Positions 63,578 to 64,000 of a stretch of 64,000 bases of DNA are shown here, piece by piece (position 1 is the stretch's first letter; each line of letters starts with the position of its first letter). This stretch comes from Gaiellaceae bacterium (GTDB lineage: Bacteria; Actinomycetota; Thermoleophilia; Gaiellales; Gaiellaceae), in contig JAUJMY010000008.1 in assembly GCA_030446625.1 (NCBI GenBank), positions 27,449 through 91,448 on the forward strand, read 5' to 3'. A model generated the notes under the pieces. The model saw nothing but the letters and a program-made list of their open reading frames with translations, was not told where the DNA came from and did not search any database. The position numbers and the translations under genes were made by a program.

Positions 63578-64000
63578 GGGCGGAGCAGCGCGGCGAGGTA
63601 GCGGGGGCGGAGTGCTAGGCGCGCGGGGGCGCAGTCGCCGAGAACGTCCGAGAACAAGGCCGCGAGCGGCGGCGGCGGCGCGAGCCGCCGCAGCGGGTAG
63701 TCGAACAGTGGTCCGGACGCGAGAAACGTCTGCACGAGAACGCACACGCGCTCCTTCTCTTCAAAAGCCGCGGCGCGCTCGGCGGCATAACCCACCGGGA
63801 GCGCGTCGCGCCGCTCGAGCGCCCGCTCCGTCGCATCGGCCGCGAGCTCGGCGCCGCGAAGGGCGCGGAACAGTCCCTCGCCGGTGAACGGGTCCAGGAA
63901 TCCGGCCGCATCGCCTACGAGGAGGTATCCCGGTCCCGCGACCGAGCGGACGCGGCGGGCGAGCGGCGCGACGCCGCGGAAGCCGGTGACCCGCTTCATC
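63574..64000 (-). CDS. FAD-dependent oxidoreductase (geranylgeranyl-reductase-like), N-terminus outside window
   Basis: Only the C-terminal ~141 residues are present. VAGPGYLLVGDAAGFLDPFTGEGLFRALRGAELAA is the second FAD motif (G-D-A-A-x-x-x-x-P) of the GGR/phenol-hydroxylase-type family. The visible Met at the right edge is internal. ATGA overlap with the polyketide synthase gene implies one operon and a tailoring or quinone-type role. Confidence 0.85.
   Translation of the reverse strand, partial: MKRVTGFRGVAPLARRVRSVAGPGYLLVGDAAGFLDPFTGEGLFRALRGAELAADATERALERRDALPVGYAAERAAAFEEKERVCVLVQTFLASGPLFDYPLRRLAPPPPLAALFSDVLGDCAPARLALRPRYLAALLRP

Noticed and set aside
1..64000. CRISPR arrays, rRNA genes, intact insertion sequences
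   Set aside because: No regularly spaced repeats, no rRNA-like sequence and no transposase motifs were seen on reading both strands.

Overview
The window is very GC-rich, with tightly packed genes, many GTG starts and 4-bp stop/start overlaps. It carries a group 1h-type [NiFe] hydrogenase, an Asp23/Gls24-AmaP operon and betaine/sarcosine-type catabolism. Together these suggest a soil or aquatic actinobacterium, plausibly of the Thermoleophilia (Gaiellales) lineage. That placement is inference; no rRNA gene or phylogenetic marker is present to prove it.

Layout. (1) 0-4.9 kb: two tandem winged-helix proteins, an O-methyltransferase, and two zinc-type dehydrogenases around a nucleotidyltransferase pair. 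(2) 4.9-11.8 kb: an intact tRNA-Ala(CGC) followed by accessory DNA. It holds a mobile-element-type zinc-ribbon protein, decayed TPR genes, small zinc ribbons, a SnoaL-like protein, and a redoxin whose first redox cysteine is an in-frame UGA followed by a SECIS-like hairpin, so a likely selenoprotein. A degenerate 3' half of the same tRNA lies at 9.57 kb and an exact 3' half at 20.58 kb, the pattern expected of attachment-site duplications. (3) 11.8-19.8 kb: membrane-stress genes (NfeD protease, slipin) and a five-gene Asp23/Gls24-AmaP-like operon. (4) 20.6-42.1 kb: a coherent one-carbon/methylamine block. It contains NAD formate dehydrogenase, a betaine-homocysteine-methyltransferase-like protein, a homocysteine-methyltransferase/SAM-methyltransferase fusion, an IclR regulator and an OpuA-type betaine transporter. 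A second IclR regulator, an FAD oxidase and a polysaccharide-deacetylase-like hydrolase follow, then a soxD-A-G-B / fhs / cyclohydrolase / MmgE operon. (5) 42.3-49 kb: a second tRNA-Ala(CGC), then metal and stress genes (truncated haemoglobin, Crp/Fnr, DUF305, two tiny Cys-rich peptides, MerR, ChrA) mixed with pseudogenes. (6) 49-55.3 kb: an Erm/KsgA-type rRNA methyltransferase, a formaldehyde-dehydrogenase-like enzyme, ATP-grasp, SDR and methyltransferase genes. (7) 55.4-62.5 kb: a minus-strand hydrogenase operon. Four small single-TM proteins are followed by small and large subunits, two maturation proteases, a membrane protein and a NifU-Rieske fusion. (8) 62.5-64 kb: a type III polyketide synthase and the end of an FAD oxidoreductase.

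How the genes could work together. Glycine betaine would enter through the ABC transporter and be demethylated by the BHMT-like enzyme. The resulting dimethylglycine and sarcosine would be oxidised by the FAD oxidases and heterotetrameric sarcosine oxidase, giving methylene-THF. The cyclohydrolase and Fhs could then release formate with ATP gain, and formate dehydrogenase would oxidise it to CO2 with NADH. Methylene-THF dehydrogenase is not in the window. Each IclR gene has a recognisable inverted or repeated sequence next to it, and the second motif recurs in front of soxD. The hydrogenase would add electrons from trace atmospheric H2. The picture is of an oligotroph living on methylated osmolytes, C1 units and H2.
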